A stretch of DNA of 64,000 bases from Kribbella sp. VKM Ac-2568 (GTDB lineage: Bacteria > Actinomycetota > Actinomycetes > Propionibacteriales > Kribbellaceae): the NCBI RefSeq assembly GCF_004345365.1, contig NZ_SLVF01000006.1, positions 248,001 through 312,000 of the forward strand, in the 5' to 3' direction. Position numbers and translations under genes: made by a program. Positions 42,477 to 51,646 of this stretch are shown here, piece by piece. How positions within the stretch are numbered: position 1 is the first letter of the stretch; the number at the start of each line of letters is the position of its first letter. The notes beneath the pieces are model-generated. The model did not search any database and was not told the DNA's origin. It saw only the letters and a program-made list of their open reading frames with translations.

Positions 42477-43478
42477 TCAGTCCATCGACACCTTGTCGAA
42501 GATGGTGGTGGTGAACCGGACGTCCACCCCCACCTCGTCGCCGACCGCCGGCGGAGCCACCGAGGACGGCAGGAAAAGCATGCTCGCCTGCATGTGCGGG
42601 GGCTCGGCGAACCAGCGCTGCTTGCCCTCGATGGTGAACGGCGACAACGCCATCCCGGCGGCGTCCAGGCTGCCCTTGGCCATCGCGATCGCCCGCTGCC
42701 GCACGGTGGCCGCCGCAGTCGGGGCCTCCAGGCCGACGCCGTGCGCGGTGCCACCCGAGACGACCAGGATGTGGCCGTCGCCGGCCACCCGGCGCTGGCG
42801 ATACCCCACCCGCTCGCCCCGGCGTACCGAGTGGACGTCGAGGACGGTGGCCCGGACGGTGAAGGCGCCGCGGTCGCCGAGCCACAGGCCGGTGCCCATC
42901 CGGAGCCGGACGTCCTCGCCGATGTCGGCCAGCTTCTGCGCCGGGACGTGGGAAACCCACAGCGGGCCCTGCCGGACCGCACGCGCGGCCTTGCCCAGCT
43001 CCTGCGCCTCGCGGAGGTTCGCCGACGTGCCGCCCGCGCCCATCGGGAAGTGCAGCGACCAGCCCTCGAACTTGATTCGGTCCAGCGCGTTCAGCAGCAT
43101 CGTGTGCCGCAGCTCGCGGGCGCCGATGCCGTGCCGGCGCATCGAGGTCTGCACCTCGATCAGCACCCGGCTGCCAGCCGGGATCGATACCAGGTCGGCC
43201 AGCCGGCTGACCGTGTGGATGACGTTCTTGCCCTGCGGGATCTCCAGGAACGGCCGCCACGGCGACAGCACCACGACGTCGTCGCGGAACTCCGGCGGTA
43301 CTTCGTTGTAGGTGCCGACCGCGACCGTCTTCGCGCCGAGGGCGCGCGACTCGGCCAGCAGCCGGGTGTTGCCGACGCCGTACCCGTTGCCCTTGGCGAC
43401 CGGGATGATGTCGGGGTTCCACGTGGAACGGAGGTGATCGCGCCAGCGGTCCGAGTCGATGTGCAGGATCAGGGGCAT
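42477..43478 (-). CDS. Alanine racemase-like PLP protein
   Basis: The 333-residue protein has the fold-type III PLP lysine in IIPVAKGNGYG (K29), HFPMGAGGTSANLREA and a C-terminal beta domain (VRATVLDVHSVRRGERVGY, VVSGGTAHGVG). It is shorter than standard alanine racemases (about 370 residues), and I do not see the usual catalytic Tyr motif. It could racemise another amino acid or act only structurally. It is 7 bp downstream of the FemX-like gene, so both likely supply or attach wall amino acids. This pair is usual near the rpsF operon in actinobacteria. Confidence 0.82.
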   Translation of the reverse strand: MPLILHIDSDRWRDHLRSTWNPDIIPVAKGNGYGVGNTRLLAESRALGAKTVAVGTYNEVPPEFRDDVVVLSPWRPFLEIPQGKNVIHTVSRLADLVSIPAGSRVLIEVQTSMRRHGIGARELRHTMLLNALDRIKFEGWSLHFPMGAGGTSANLREAQELGKAARAVRQGPLWVSHVPAQKLADIGEDVRLRMGTGLWLGDRGAFTVRATVLDVHSVRRGERVGYRQRRVAGDGHILVVSGGTAHGVGLEAPTAAATVRQRAIAMAKGSLDAAGMALSPFTIEGKQRWFAEPPHMQASMLFLPSSVAPPAVGDEVGVDVRFTTTIFDKVSMD

Positions 43479-43485
43479 GTCAGGT

Positions 43486-44616
43486 TCATCGCCGTCTCAT
43501 GTAGAGGTCGAATGCGGTGTAGAGCGCCTTGTTCAACGGCAGATCCCACTCACCGACATACTCGACGGCCTCGCCGCCGGTGCCGACCTTGAACTGGATC
43601 AACCCGACGTGAGGGTCGTCGGGGTCCAAGGTGTCGGTGATGCCCCGTAGGTCGTACACGGACGCGCCCGCGGCGAGCGCATCCGACATCATTCGCCACT
43701 GGATCGCGTTCGATCCGCGGACGTCTCGCTTGGCGGTCGAGCTGGCACCGTAGGAGTACCAGGAGTGACCGCCCACCCGGACCCAGATCGTCGAGGCGAC
43801 CAGGTCCCCCTCGTGGTAGGCGTTGTAGAGCCGGAAGTCGCAGACGCCGGCCGGCTGGTTCGCCATCGCCGCCTGCATCTTGGTGAAGTACGGCAGCGGC
43901 CGCGGGGTGAAGTGGTCCCGCTCCGCGGTCTCGACGTACAGCGCGTGGAAGGCCTTCAGGTCCTCCGGCGTACCGAGGCTGACCTCGACGCCGAGCTTGT
44001 CGGCCTTCTTGATGTTGCGCCGCCACAGCTGGTTCATGCCCCTGAGCAGGTCATCCTCGCTCTTGCCGGCCAGCGGCACCTGGAACACGTACTGCGGCTG
44101 GCCCGCGGCGAATCCCTCGCCGACCTTCGGGGCCTTCCAGCCGAGCGCGCGGAGCTGGGCCATCACGGTGGCGCCCGACGGCTCGATCACGTCGGGCCGG
44201 ACGTCGCCGAGCTTGGGCTGCTGCCCGCCGGCGATCGCATCCTTGATCGTCTTCGCAGTCCACCGCCGAGTCGGCACCGGCGGACCCATCCGCAGGCCGA
44301 ACGCGCCCTGCTCCTGGGTGTGCGCCGCCAACGGCCGCAGGAACCGGCCGAGGTCGATCTCGTCCCAGTCGATCACCGGGCCCTCGGGCAGGTAGGCCAG
44401 GTAGCGCTTGACCTTCGGCATCTGCCGGTAGAGCACCAGCGCGACCCCGACCAGTTGATCCGGAGCGGCCGGATCGAACCAGCCGAGCGACTCGGCCTTC
44501 CACTCGCTCTTCACCGCCGCCCAGCCAGGGGTCTGCAGGAAGCTCGCCGACGGCTGCGCCGCCAGGTAGGTGGCGTGCTGCTCGGCGGAGATGGTCCGGA
44601 TGCTCAAGTCACTCAC
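43486..44616 (-). CDS. FemX/FemAB-like peptidoglycan bridge aminoacyltransferase
   Basis: The 376-residue protein has the two-GNAT-fold FemAB architecture, with FLQTPGWAAVKSEW near the N-terminus and LWRRNIKKADKLGVEV in the middle. The C-terminal signature SWYSYGASSTAKRDVRGSNA and YDLRGITDTLDPDDP is typical of the family. It would add the first interpeptide amino acid to lipid II from aminoacyl-tRNA, as FemX does with Gly in LL-diaminopimelate actinobacteria. It is the promoter-proximal gene of a two-gene unit with the racemase-like gene. Confidence 0.9.
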   Translation of the reverse strand: MSDLSIRTISAEQHATYLAAQPSASFLQTPGWAAVKSEWKAESLGWFDPAAPDQLVGVALVLYRQMPKVKRYLAYLPEGPVIDWDEIDLGRFLRPLAAHTQEQGAFGLRMGPPVPTRRWTAKTIKDAIAGGQQPKLGDVRPDVIEPSGATVMAQLRALGWKAPKVGEGFAAGQPQYVFQVPLAGKSEDDLLRGMNQLWRRNIKKADKLGVEVSLGTPEDLKAFHALYVETAERDHFTPRPLPYFTKMQAAMANQPAGVCDFRLYNAYHEGDLVASTIWVRVGGHSWYSYGASSTAKRDVRGSNAIQWRMMSDALAAGASVYDLRGITDTLDPDDPHVGLIQFKVGTGGEAVEYVGEWDLPLNKALYTAFDLYMRRR

Positions 44617-44725
44617 GGTCGGTCAGGTTACCGGCCCGGAGCCTCAGACCGTAGCCGAGCGGACGGCTGTACCTCCCGGTACGACGCCGCGGCGGGATGG
44701 GCGACGGCATCGTACCGGGGGTGGA

Positions 44726-45655
44726 TCAGCGGTTCACGTGGTCGAGCGACACCTCCCAGAGCCGGGTGGCGGCTTCCGGGTCGAGGGCGTAGTCCGCGAC
44801 TCCGCCTTCCCGGCCGGGCACGTGCGGCTCGGCCTCGTTGACGTCTTCGAAGTACCGGCCGCCGACGCCCTCGAGCAGCGGCGAAGCCGCGAGCAGGACT
44901 GAGGTGGCGGCGCCCTGCTCGACCGTCTTCCAGGCGTAGTTGTCGAAGATCCTCTTGAGCGCGGGGTCGTTGTCCGGGTCCTGGTGCCGCTGCAGCGCGG
45001 TGCGGATCCCGCCCGGCATCAGCGCGTTCGCGGTGATCCCGTCCGGCGCCCAGCGCTTGGTCGCCTCGACCGCGAAGAGCACGTTCGCCGTCTTCGACTG
45101 CCCGTACGCCGACCACGGCTCGTACGGGCGGTTCTCGAAGTGGATGTCGTCGAACACGATCCCCGAGCGCAGGTGGGCGCTGGAACTGACGGACACGATC
45201 CGGGCGTTTCCGGCGGCCGCAAGCGCGGGGTGGAGGCCGAGGGCCAGGCCGAAGTGGCCGAGGTGGTTGGTCGCGAACTGGTGCTCCCAGCCTTCCGGCG
45301 TCCGGGTCAGCGGCTCGGCCATCACGCCCGCGTTGTTGACCAGGATGTGCAGCGGGCCCTGCCAGCGGCCGGCGAAGGCGCGGACGGATTCCTGGTCGGC
45401 CAGCTCGATCGGCTCGACCAGGACGCCCTGGTTGCCGGTCTTCGCGGTGATCTCGGCTGCTGTGCGCCGGCCGGCCTCGACGTTGCGGACCGCGAGGGTG
45501 ACCTCGGCGCCGGCGGCTGCCAGCACCCGGGCGGTCTCGACGCCGATCCCGGACGCGCCGCCGGTGACGACGGCCCGCCGTCCGCTCAGGTCGACCCCGG
45601 CGAGCACCTCGCCTGCGGTGGACTCCCGGTTGAAGGGGGTGGTGATTCTGCTCAT
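44726..45655 (-). CDS. Short-chain dehydrogenase/reductase (retinol dehydrogenase-like)
   Basis: The 309-residue SDR has TGGASGIG, NNAGVM, SSSAH and the catalytic YGQSK (in WSAYGQSKTANVLF). Its length and NHLGHFGL segment match the retinol-dehydrogenase/oxidoreductase subgroup. ATG 45655 is used. It is divergent from a TetR gene with two identical operator-like sites between them, so it is the likely target of that repressor. Confidence 0.92.
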   Translation of the reverse strand: MSRITTPFNRESTAGEVLAGVDLSGRRAVVTGGASGIGVETARVLAAAGAEVTLAVRNVEAGRRTAAEITAKTGNQGVLVEPIELADQESVRAFAGRWQGPLHILVNNAGVMAEPLTRTPEGWEHQFATNHLGHFGLALGLHPALAAAGNARIVSVSSSAHLRSGIVFDDIHFENRPYEPWSAYGQSKTANVLFAVEATKRWAPDGITANALMPGGIRTALQRHQDPDNDPALKRIFDNYAWKTVEQGAATSVLLAASPLLEGVGGRYFEDVNEAEPHVPGREGGVADYALDPEAATRLWEVSLDHVNR

Positions 45656-45689
45656 CGTCTGTCCTGTCCTGGTCCGAGCTAGGCTTAAA

Positions 45690-45733
45690 CGGAGGAACCT
45701 CCGGTAAGAGAGAGTTAACTGGAGGAACCTCCG
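45690..45733. promoter_or_regulatory. Two TetR operator copies 30 bp apart
   Basis: GGAGGAACCTCCG occurs at 45691-45703 and again at 45721-45733, each with dyad character (GGAGG-AA-CCTCC). The exact 30-bp spacing, about three helical turns, places both on the same face. The first lies just upstream of the SDR start region and the second faces the TetR gene. Confidence 0.7.
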
Positions 45734-45802
45734 TTTCTCAAGCCGGCGCTGGGGTCGGCTAGGTTCGTGGTCCGTAGGCACAGCGGGTGGAAGGGGAGTG
45801 GG

Positions 45803-46369
45803 ATGGGGGTGACCGGTGAACGTCCGCTGCGCGCGGACGCCCAGCGGAACCGCGACCTGCTGCTCGTCGCGGCGGTCGAGTCCTTCTCCAAGTGCGGCCT
45901 GGAGGCGACCCTCGAAGGCATCGCCAAGAACGCCGGGGTCGGGATCGGCACGCTCTACCGGCACTTCCCGACCCGGGAGGCGCTGGTCGAGGCGGCCTAC
46001 CGCAACGAACTGGCCGTGGTCTGCGACGCCGCCCCCGAACTGCTCGCCTCGATGCCGCCGGCCGAGGCGACCCGGGCCTGGATGGATCGCTTCATCGACT
46101 ACATGACCCGCAAGATCGGCATGGCCGACGCGTTGCGCGCGGTGATCGCGTCCGGCGCCGACCCGTACGCGCACAGCTTCGAGCTCCTGGTCGGCGCGAT
46201 CCAGCCGCTGCTCGAGGCCAGCTCGGCCGCGGGCGAGATCCGGTCCGACATCGCGGCGGGCGACGTACTGATCAGCCTGAGCGGCGTCGCACTGGCCGCC
46301 GGGTCCAACCGTGAGCAGGCCGGGCGGTTGCTCGACCTCCTGATGGACGGCCTGCGGTACCGCGGCTGA
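45803..46369 (+). CDS. TetR-family transcriptional repressor
   Basis: The 188-residue protein has the TetR helix-turn-helix in residues 15-60 (RNRDLLLVAAVESFSKCGLE, then GIAKNAGVGIGTLYRHFPTR) and a helical ligand domain with the SBD-like stretch MADALRAVIASGADPY. ATG 45803 follows GGAAGGGGAG. It is divergent from the SDR gene and probably represses both through the paired operator. Confidence 0.93.
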   Translation: MGVTGERPLRADAQRNRDLLLVAAVESFSKCGLEATLEGIAKNAGVGIGTLYRHFPTREALVEAAYRNELAVVCDAAPELLASMPPAEATRAWMDRFIDYMTRKIGMADALRAVIASGADPYAHSFELLVGAIQPLLEASSAAGEIRSDIAAGDVLISLSGVALAAGSNREQAGRLLDLLMDGLRYRG

Positions 46370-46382
46370 GAGATCGGCTGAG

Positions 46383-47132
46383 CTACCGGAGTCTGGCCCG
46401 GATCAGGTAGCGGTGGTTGTGGGCGACGAACGGCCCGTCCGTGCGCATCCGCTGGTCCAGCGCCCGAAGCGCAGGCTCGTACTTGTCCACGTCGAAGTCC
46501 GGGATCTGCCACGGGATCGCGCGCAGGTGGAAGACGATCGCGCCGACGTCCAGGAAGACGAACTCCGGCCACTCCTCGGCGGCCTCGAGGATCTCGAACC
46601 CCTGCTCGCCAAGGGCGTTCACCGCGCCCTCACAGGTGTTGGCGTCCGGCAGCATCACCGGCGGAGCACCGAGGGCCTCGTTCAGGTCGGCGTCGTTGCG
46701 GCTGCCGACCTGCTGGGTCACCAGCACGCCGTCGGTTCGCAGTACGCGGGCGAGTTCTGCGGCGTCGAGGCGGCCATGGCGATTCAGTACCAGGTCGACC
46801 GTGCCGTCCTCGACCGGGAACGGGTCCCCGGTCGGGTGCTGCCGGACGTCGACGCCGAGCGAGTACAGCCGGCAGCGCGCGAGCGGGACGTTCGGTTCGT
46901 AGCCCTCGGTGGCAATGGTTGCCGCGGGCAATGGTGCGAGGGAGGCGAGCAGCTCGCCGCCGCCGGTGTCGACGTCGAGCACCCGGGTGGCGCGCTGCAG
47001 CGCGGCACGGGCGAGCCGGTCGTATGACCAGGAGAGATCTGCGCTCACCGCACGGTAGCCGAGCCAGCTGAAGTCCCACCCGCTGAAGGTGGCCAACGTG
47101 GCCTCCTTGACGAGTTCCTCATATGCCCCCAT
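46383..47132 (-). CDS. SAM-dependent methyltransferase (YxbB/Methyltransf_11-like)
   Basis: The 249-residue protein has motif I VLDVDTGGGELLASL, EGYEPNVPLARCRL and a catalytic-site-like VDLVLNRHGRLDAAELARVL. The family is common in actinobacteria and lacks a firm substrate assignment. ATG 47132 (MGAYEELVKEATL) is chosen because the conserved N-terminus starts there. It is convergent with the TetR gene and divergent from the next SDR. Confidence 0.85.
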   Translation of the reverse strand: MGAYEELVKEATLATFSGWDFSWLGYRAVSADLSWSYDRLARAALQRATRVLDVDTGGGELLASLAPLPAATIATEGYEPNVPLARCRLYSLGVDVRQHPTGDPFPVEDGTVDLVLNRHGRLDAAELARVLRTDGVLVTQQVGSRNDADLNEALGAPPVMLPDANTCEGAVNALGEQGFEILEAAEEWPEFVFLDVGAIVFHLRAIPWQIPDFDVDKYEPALRALDQRMRTDGPFVAHNHRYLIRARLR

Positions 47133-47182
47133 CTGCTCACAGTAGGGACGATGGGCGGCCGCGTACACAGAGTTCCTAGGCT

Positions 47183-47911
47183 GTGTCGGTGCAGACACGT
47201 GCGGTGGCGTTGGTGACAGGGTCGACTTCGGGGATCGGTGAAGCGACGGCGAGGCGGCTCGCCGCCGACGGAATGACGGTGGTGGTGCACTCCCGGAGCA
47301 GCCGCGACACCGGCCTCGCACTGGCCGCCGAGCTCGGTGGAACCTACCTGCAGGCCGACCTCGCGAACGACGACGAAGCCGCCGGGCTCGTGCCGCAGGT
47401 GATCGCCGCGCACGGGCGGCTCGACGTACTGGTGAACAACGCGGGGATCAGTTGGCCGGTGCCGCACGCCGACCTGGAGGCGTTGACCGCGGCCGACTGG
47501 CGCCGGCTGCTCGACGTCAACCTGATCGCCCCTTGGTTGCTCTGTACTGCGGCGCTGCCCGCGCTGCGCGAGTCGGGTGGCTCCATCGTCAACGTGACCA
47601 GCCATGCCGGGGTCCGGCCGAAGGGAAGCTCCATCGCGTACGCCGCGAGCAAGGCCGCGCTGAACCACGTGACCAAGTTGCTCGCGGCCGCGCTCGGACC
47701 CGAAGTGCGGGTGAACGCGGTCGCGCCCGGGCTGGTCGACACGGCGATGACGGCCTCGTGGACCGACGCGCAGGAGTTGTGGAGAACCGCGAGCCCGATG
47801 CGGCGTGCGGCGCAGCCTTCGGATGTGGCGGACCTGATCGCCTCGATCCTCGCGAACAGGTATCTGACGGGTGAGGTGATCCTGCTCGACGGCGGGCTCA
47901 ACCTACGCTGA
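47183..47911 (+). CDS. Short-chain dehydrogenase/reductase (classical SDR)
   Basis: The 242-residue SDR has TGSTSGIG, NNAGIS, a catalytic Ser in NVTSHAGV, YAASK and a C-terminal TGEVILLDGGLNLR. It is close to FabG/3-oxoacyl reductase-like enzymes, but the substrate is open. GTG 47183 is used. The MFS gene begins 35 bp downstream in the same direction, so they may be co-transcribed. Confidence 0.92.
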   Translation: MSVQTRAVALVTGSTSGIGEATARRLAADGMTVVVHSRSSRDTGLALAAELGGTYLQADLANDDEAAGLVPQVIAAHGRLDVLVNNAGISWPVPHADLEALTAADWRRLLDVNLIAPWLLCTAALPALRESGGSIVNVTSHAGVRPKGSSIAYAASKAALNHVTKLLAAALGPEVRVNAVAPGLVDTAMTASWTDAQELWRTASPMRRAAQPSDVADLIASILANRYLTGEVILLDGGLNLR

Positions 47912-47946
47912 CGGGTTATGTCGGTGGCCGGTTCTACGATCGGCCG

Positions 47947-49155
47947 ATGCCCTTGGGTCAGGACTTCCGCCGGTTGTGGACAGCATTCACCGTCAGCGCG
48001 GCAGGGAGTGCGATCGGGTTCGGAGCGCTGCCGTTGGTCGCGGTGCTCGTGCTCGATGTGACCACGTTCCAGGTGTCGATGCTGGCCGCGCTGTCGGCGC
48101 TGGCGGGCGCCGCGATCGCGTTGCCTGCGGGCGATTTCATCGAGCAGCGCTACAAGCGGCCGGTGATGATCGCGGCCGACCTGGTCAGGTTCGGATCTCT
48201 GCTGAGCGTGCCGCTCGCGGCGGCGATCGGCCTGATGACCTATGTGCAGTTGTGCGTGGTCGGCGTCCTGCAGGCTGCGGCCCTGATCGTGTTCACCGCT
48301 GCGAGCGGAGCGCACCTCAAGGCGCTGGTCTCCGCGGAGAACCGAGCCGAGGCGAACAGCAAGTTCGAGCAGACGACGTGGATGACGCTGAGCATCGGAC
48401 CACCGATCGGCGGCGCGCTGGTCGGCCTGGTCGGAGCGACCGTGACGCTGGGGATCGACGCGGTCTCGTTCCTGTTCTCGGCGCTCGGCATCCGGCGGAT
48501 CGGGCAGCCGGAACCGCGTCCGGCCGAGCGCACCGAAAAGCCCGACATCACCGCCGGCTGGCGCTACATCTGGCGGCACCGCGGGCTCAGGGCGCTGTTC
48601 TGGAACTCGCAACTGTTCGGCGGCCCGGTGATGATGACGTCGCCGCTGCTCACCGTCTTCATGCTTCGCGACCTCGGCCTGGCCCCTTGGCAGTACGGGC
48701 TCTTCCTGGGGCTGCCGTGCCTGGGTGGCGTCCTCGGCGCTCGGCTGGCCCCTCGGCTGACCCGCCGGTACGGGCTGCATCGCATGCTGCTCGTCTTCGG
48801 CGTACTGCGGACGCCGTGGCTGCTGTTGTTCCCGCTTGCTCCACCCGGCTGGGGCGGGTTCGCCCTGCTGGCGATCGCCGACACCGGGCTGCTGGTCGCG
48901 GCCGGCGCCTTCAACCCGTCGTTCGCCACCTACCGGATGGACGTGACCGAGGACCGGTTCATGGCGCGGGTCCTCACCTCGTGGTCGATCACCTCGCGGT
49001 CCGTGCAGCCGGCCTTCATGGCGGCCGGCGGTGTGCTGGCCGGTCTCACCAGTCTGCGGACCACTTTCTTGATCGCCGGCATGGGCTGCCTGGCCAGCGC
49101 CTTCGTACTGCCGTGGCGGTCGGCTAAACCAGTCCCATTGCCTGAGCCAGTCTGA
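47947..49155 (+). CDS. MFS transporter (enterobactin/multidrug exporter-like)
   Basis: The 402-residue polytopic protein has about 12 membrane helices. It has the MFS_3-type feature of a short N-terminus before the first helix and a LPAGDFIEQRYKRPVMI loop 2-3 motif. It lies 35 bp after an SDR gene and overlaps the convergent Nudix gene by 32 bp. Substrate unknown. Confidence 0.87.
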   Translation: MPLGQDFRRLWTAFTVSAAGSAIGFGALPLVAVLVLDVTTFQVSMLAALSALAGAAIALPAGDFIEQRYKRPVMIAADLVRFGSLLSVPLAAAIGLMTYVQLCVVGVLQAAALIVFTAASGAHLKALVSAENRAEANSKFEQTTWMTLSIGPPIGGALVGLVGATVTLGIDAVSFLFSALGIRRIGQPEPRPAERTEKPDITAGWRYIWRHRGLRALFWNSQLFGGPVMMTSPLLTVFMLRDLGLAPWQYGLFLGLPCLGGVLGARLAPRLTRRYGLHRMLLVFGVLRTPWLLLFPLAPPGWGGFALLAIADTGLLVAAGAFNPSFATYRMDVTEDRFMARVLTSWSITSRSVQPAFMAAGGVLAGLTSLRTTFLIAGMGCLASAFVLPWRSAKPVPLPEPV

Positions 49156-49657
49156 CCACGTTGCCCATCACGCCGTCCGGGTGCTCATCGAGGTAGGCGA
49201 TCGCCGCGTCCGGCGGCAGCACCAGTACTTCGGTCACCTGCTCGCCGTCCGGCGGGTTGGTCGGGGCGTCCTCGATCACGACGTCCGCGACCACGTTGAT
49301 CCAGCACGAGACCGGGTGCGGCAGATGCGGCCGATAGGGCTCGGGGCGACGGTGGTCCGCGCGGTGCGCGCCGATCCAGGTCAGCGGGCCGGTGATCCGG
49401 GCGCCGGCCTCCTCGAGCAGTTCGCGCCGGGCGGTCTCGTGGATCAGCTCGTCCGGCTCTCTGGTCCCGCCGGGTAGGAACCGCCAGCCGAGGTCGTTGG
49501 CGCACACGACGACGCCACCCTCGGTCCGGCCGACCACGTGGACGTTGCTGACCAACTCGTCCGGCGGCTGCTCGGTGGTGAACCTGACGTCGAGCTCGCC
49601 CCACTCCCAGAAGGCCGGCGCGAAGAGCTCCGGAAACTGCTCCACCCAGGTCTGCAT
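49124..49657 (-). CDS. Nudix hydrolase
   Basis: The 177-residue protein has a Nudix box GTREPDELIHETARRELLEE followed by AG, fitting Gx5Ex7REUxEExGU. The context of ADP-ribose/NTP-type family members cannot be narrowed. ATG 49657 is used. It is convergent with the MFS gene. Confidence 0.9.
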   Translation of the reverse strand: MQTWVEQFPELFAPAFWEWGELDVRFTTEQPPDELVSNVHVVGRTEGGVVVCANDLGWRFLPGGTREPDELIHETARRELLEEAGARITGPLTWIGAHRADHRRPEPYRPHLPHPVSCWINVVADVVIEDAPTNPPDGEQVTEVLVLPPDAAIAYLDEHPDGVMGNVVRLAQAMGLV

Positions 49658-49694
49658 CCGGACATTCTCCCCTGCAGACCAGGCGCCGCTCCGC

Positions 49695-50105
49695 TCAGGC
49701 GGGAGTGTTGGGTGCCGTGGGCCGGAGGTTGTGGAGCCAGTAGGTGATGCCCCAGGGAAGGAGCAGAGCCAGACCGCCGGTGTTGCGGGCGGGGATGAGG
49801 ATGTCGGCGCCCACGGCGATCACCAGGCACAGTGCCGAGAGCTGGAAGAGGGTGAGCTTGCCGAGGGCTTGTTGGTTCAGGCTCAGCCGGCCGGAGGCGC
49901 AGCCGGCGTACAGGACCGTCAGGCTCAGGATCGCGAGTGCGGACAGGGCGACGCCGACCCAGGCGAGTGCGGTGTACCGGTCGGCGGTGCGGATCACGTC
50001 GGAGACGAGGAACACGCCGACCAGCACCGTCAGTCCCGCGCTGGTCCAGAGGAGTCGCGTGGCGGTGCGCTGGGCCCGCTCAGGGGAAGGTTCGGCCGCT
50101 GCCAT
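49695..50105 (-). CDS. Small polytopic membrane protein, unknown function
   Basis: The 136-residue product from ATG 50105 (MAAAEPSPERAQR) has four predicted membrane helices at about 20-42, 52-72, 85-105 and 108-125. No enzymatic motif or known family is recognised. It lies between the Nudix gene and the endonuclease IV gene, all in the same direction. Confidence 0.7.
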   Translation of the reverse strand: MAAAEPSPERAQRTATRLLWTSAGLTVLVGVFLVSDVIRTADRYTALAWVGVALSALAILSLTVLYAGCASGRLSLNQQALGKLTLFQLSALCLVIAVGADILIPARNTGGLALLLPWGITYWLHNLRPTAPNTPA

Positions 50106-50145
50106 GCGCCGGACGCTACCGCAGTACTCCACGCCAGGCCGCCAC

Positions 50146-50201
50146 CACTACCGCACTACCCCGTCCGGGGCGGCACTACCGCAGTAACCCGTCCCGGGGC
50201 G
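50146..50201 (-). repeat. Two tandem ~28-bp repeats with GC hairpins
   Basis: The unit at 50146-50173 (CACTACCGCACTACCCCGTC then CGGGGCGG) is repeated at 50174-50201 with few changes. A partial copy (CTACCGCAGTACTCC) lies at about 50117. Each unit contains CCCCG/CGGGG complementarity. It fills the gap between nfo and the membrane protein gene and may act as a terminator. Confidence 0.55.
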
Positions 50202-50207
50202 CCGGGC

Positions 50208-51011
50208 TTACTTCAGGTGGGCTCGCAGGTAGTCGATGTCCGCCTTCTGGCCGTGATCGCCGTTCGGCGTCTCCACCACCACCGGCGCGCCCGCGGCCTT
50301 CACCACGGCGACGATCTCGGCGGGGTCGATCTCGCCCTCCTCGAAGTTGCTGTGCCGGTCGGCCCCGGAGCCGAAGGCGTCGCGCGACCCGTTGGCGTGC
50401 ACCAGGTCGATCCGGCCGGTGATCGCGGTGACCTTCTCCACGATCGTCGACAGCTCCTCGCCGCCGGCGTGGAAGTGGCAGGTGTCGAGGCAGAACCCGA
50501 CGCGGTCGAGGTTCTCGTTGCCCGAGTCCTGCACCGCCTCCCACAACCGCGCGATCCGGTCCAGCTGCCGCGCCATCGCGTTGTCGCCACCAGCGGTGTT
50601 CTCGATCAGCAGCGGCACCGGGAGCTCCGCGCGTTCGATGCACTTGCGCCAGTTGTCGAACCCGGTCTCCGGGTCGTCACCCTTGCCCACATGTCCGCCG
50701 TGCACGATGACGCCCCTGACGCCGACCTCGGCCGCCTTGTCGAGCGTCTGCTGCAGCAGTTTGCGGCTGGGGATCCGGATGCGGTTGTTCAGCGTCGCCA
50801 CGTTGAGCACGTACGGCGCGTGCACGTACAGGTCGATGCCCTCGGCTTCCGCCCGCACCCGCAACGCCTCGGCGCCGTCGGAGTACGAGACCTTCGGCCC
50901 CTTCCACCCCTGCGGGTCACCGAGGAAGAACTGGACCAGGTCGGCGCCTCGGTCGGCCGCCTCGGCCAGCGGGTCGTCCTGATCGACGTGCGCACCTAGT
51001 TTCAAGCTCAT
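50208..51011 (-). CDS. nfo: Endonuclease IV-like deoxyribonuclease
   Basis: The 267-residue TIM-barrel protein carries the Nfo metal-site pattern: HAPYVLNVA, VIVHGGHVGKG, LLIENTAGG, FCLDTCHFHAGG, LVHANGSRDAFGSGADRH and VVETPNGD. These provide the trinuclear zinc ligands. It would cleave DNA 5' to abasic sites in base excision repair. ATG 51011 is used. Confidence 0.9.
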   Translation of the reverse strand: MSLKLGAHVDQDDPLAEAADRGADLVQFFLGDPQGWKGPKVSYSDGAEALRVRAEAEGIDLYVHAPYVLNVATLNNRIRIPSRKLLQQTLDKAAEVGVRGVIVHGGHVGKGDDPETGFDNWRKCIERAELPVPLLIENTAGGDNAMARQLDRIARLWEAVQDSGNENLDRVGFCLDTCHFHAGGEELSTIVEKVTAITGRIDLVHANGSRDAFGSGADRHSNFEEGEIDPAEIVAVVKAAGAPVVVETPNGDHGQKADIDYLRAHLK

Positions 51012-51054
51012 GCCGCCACCTTATGGCCGCCCACCGACAGTCCCGCAACCCGTG

Positions 51055-51552
51055 TCAGGACCAGCCTTGTGAGCGTGTCACCGGGCGGGCGTCGGGCACT
51101 GGTGGCTGGACTGGGCGGCCTTCGAATTCGGTGGACAGGACGACGTGGGTGTTCATCTCGCCGTGCTCGCCGAGTCGCTCGAACAGGCCCTCCAGGTGCC
51201 GCATCGAGGCGACCCGGACGCGGAGCATCGAGCACGAGTTGCCACTGAGCTTGTGGATCTCCAGCACCTCCGGGAAGTCCTCCGAGCGGGTCGTCTTCAG
51301 CAGGCACCGTCCGGTCGTGCACCGCATCTGGACGAACGCCGACAGCGGCTGTCCCGCCCGGGCCGGATCCACCTGCGCCTTGTACCCGGCGATCACGCCC
51401 GCCTCCTCGAGCCGTCGCACCCGATCGGCCACGGCCGGTGGCGACAGGTTCACCCGCTTGCCGAGCTGGTTGAACGACAGCCGTCCGTCGGCCTGCAGTT
51501 CACCGAGAATCTGCCAGTCGGTGGCGTCCAGGTTTCGTTCCTGAAAGGTCAT
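51055..51552 (-). CDS. Lrp/AsnC-family transcriptional regulator
   Basis: The 165-residue protein has the Lrp helix-turn-helix (DATDWQILGELQADGRLSFN, then QLGKRVNLSPPAVADRVRRL) and a RAM domain with CSMLRVRVASMRHLEGLFER. It is divergent from an MFS gene at 51647 and probably controls it. Confidence 0.92.
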   Translation of the reverse strand: MTFQERNLDATDWQILGELQADGRLSFNQLGKRVNLSPPAVADRVRRLEEAGVIAGYKAQVDPARAGQPLSAFVQMRCTTGRCLLKTTRSEDFPEVLEIHKLSGNSCSMLRVRVASMRHLEGLFERLGEHGEMNTHVVLSTEFEGRPVQPPVPDARPVTRSQGWS

Positions 51553-51646
51553 CTCCCCAGAACACCTTTGGTATCGCTACTCCGCAAGCCCTGACGCCTT
51601 ACTTCAGGCATTCAACGGGAGCAGCGGCCTTCCTAGCGTTGAAGTC

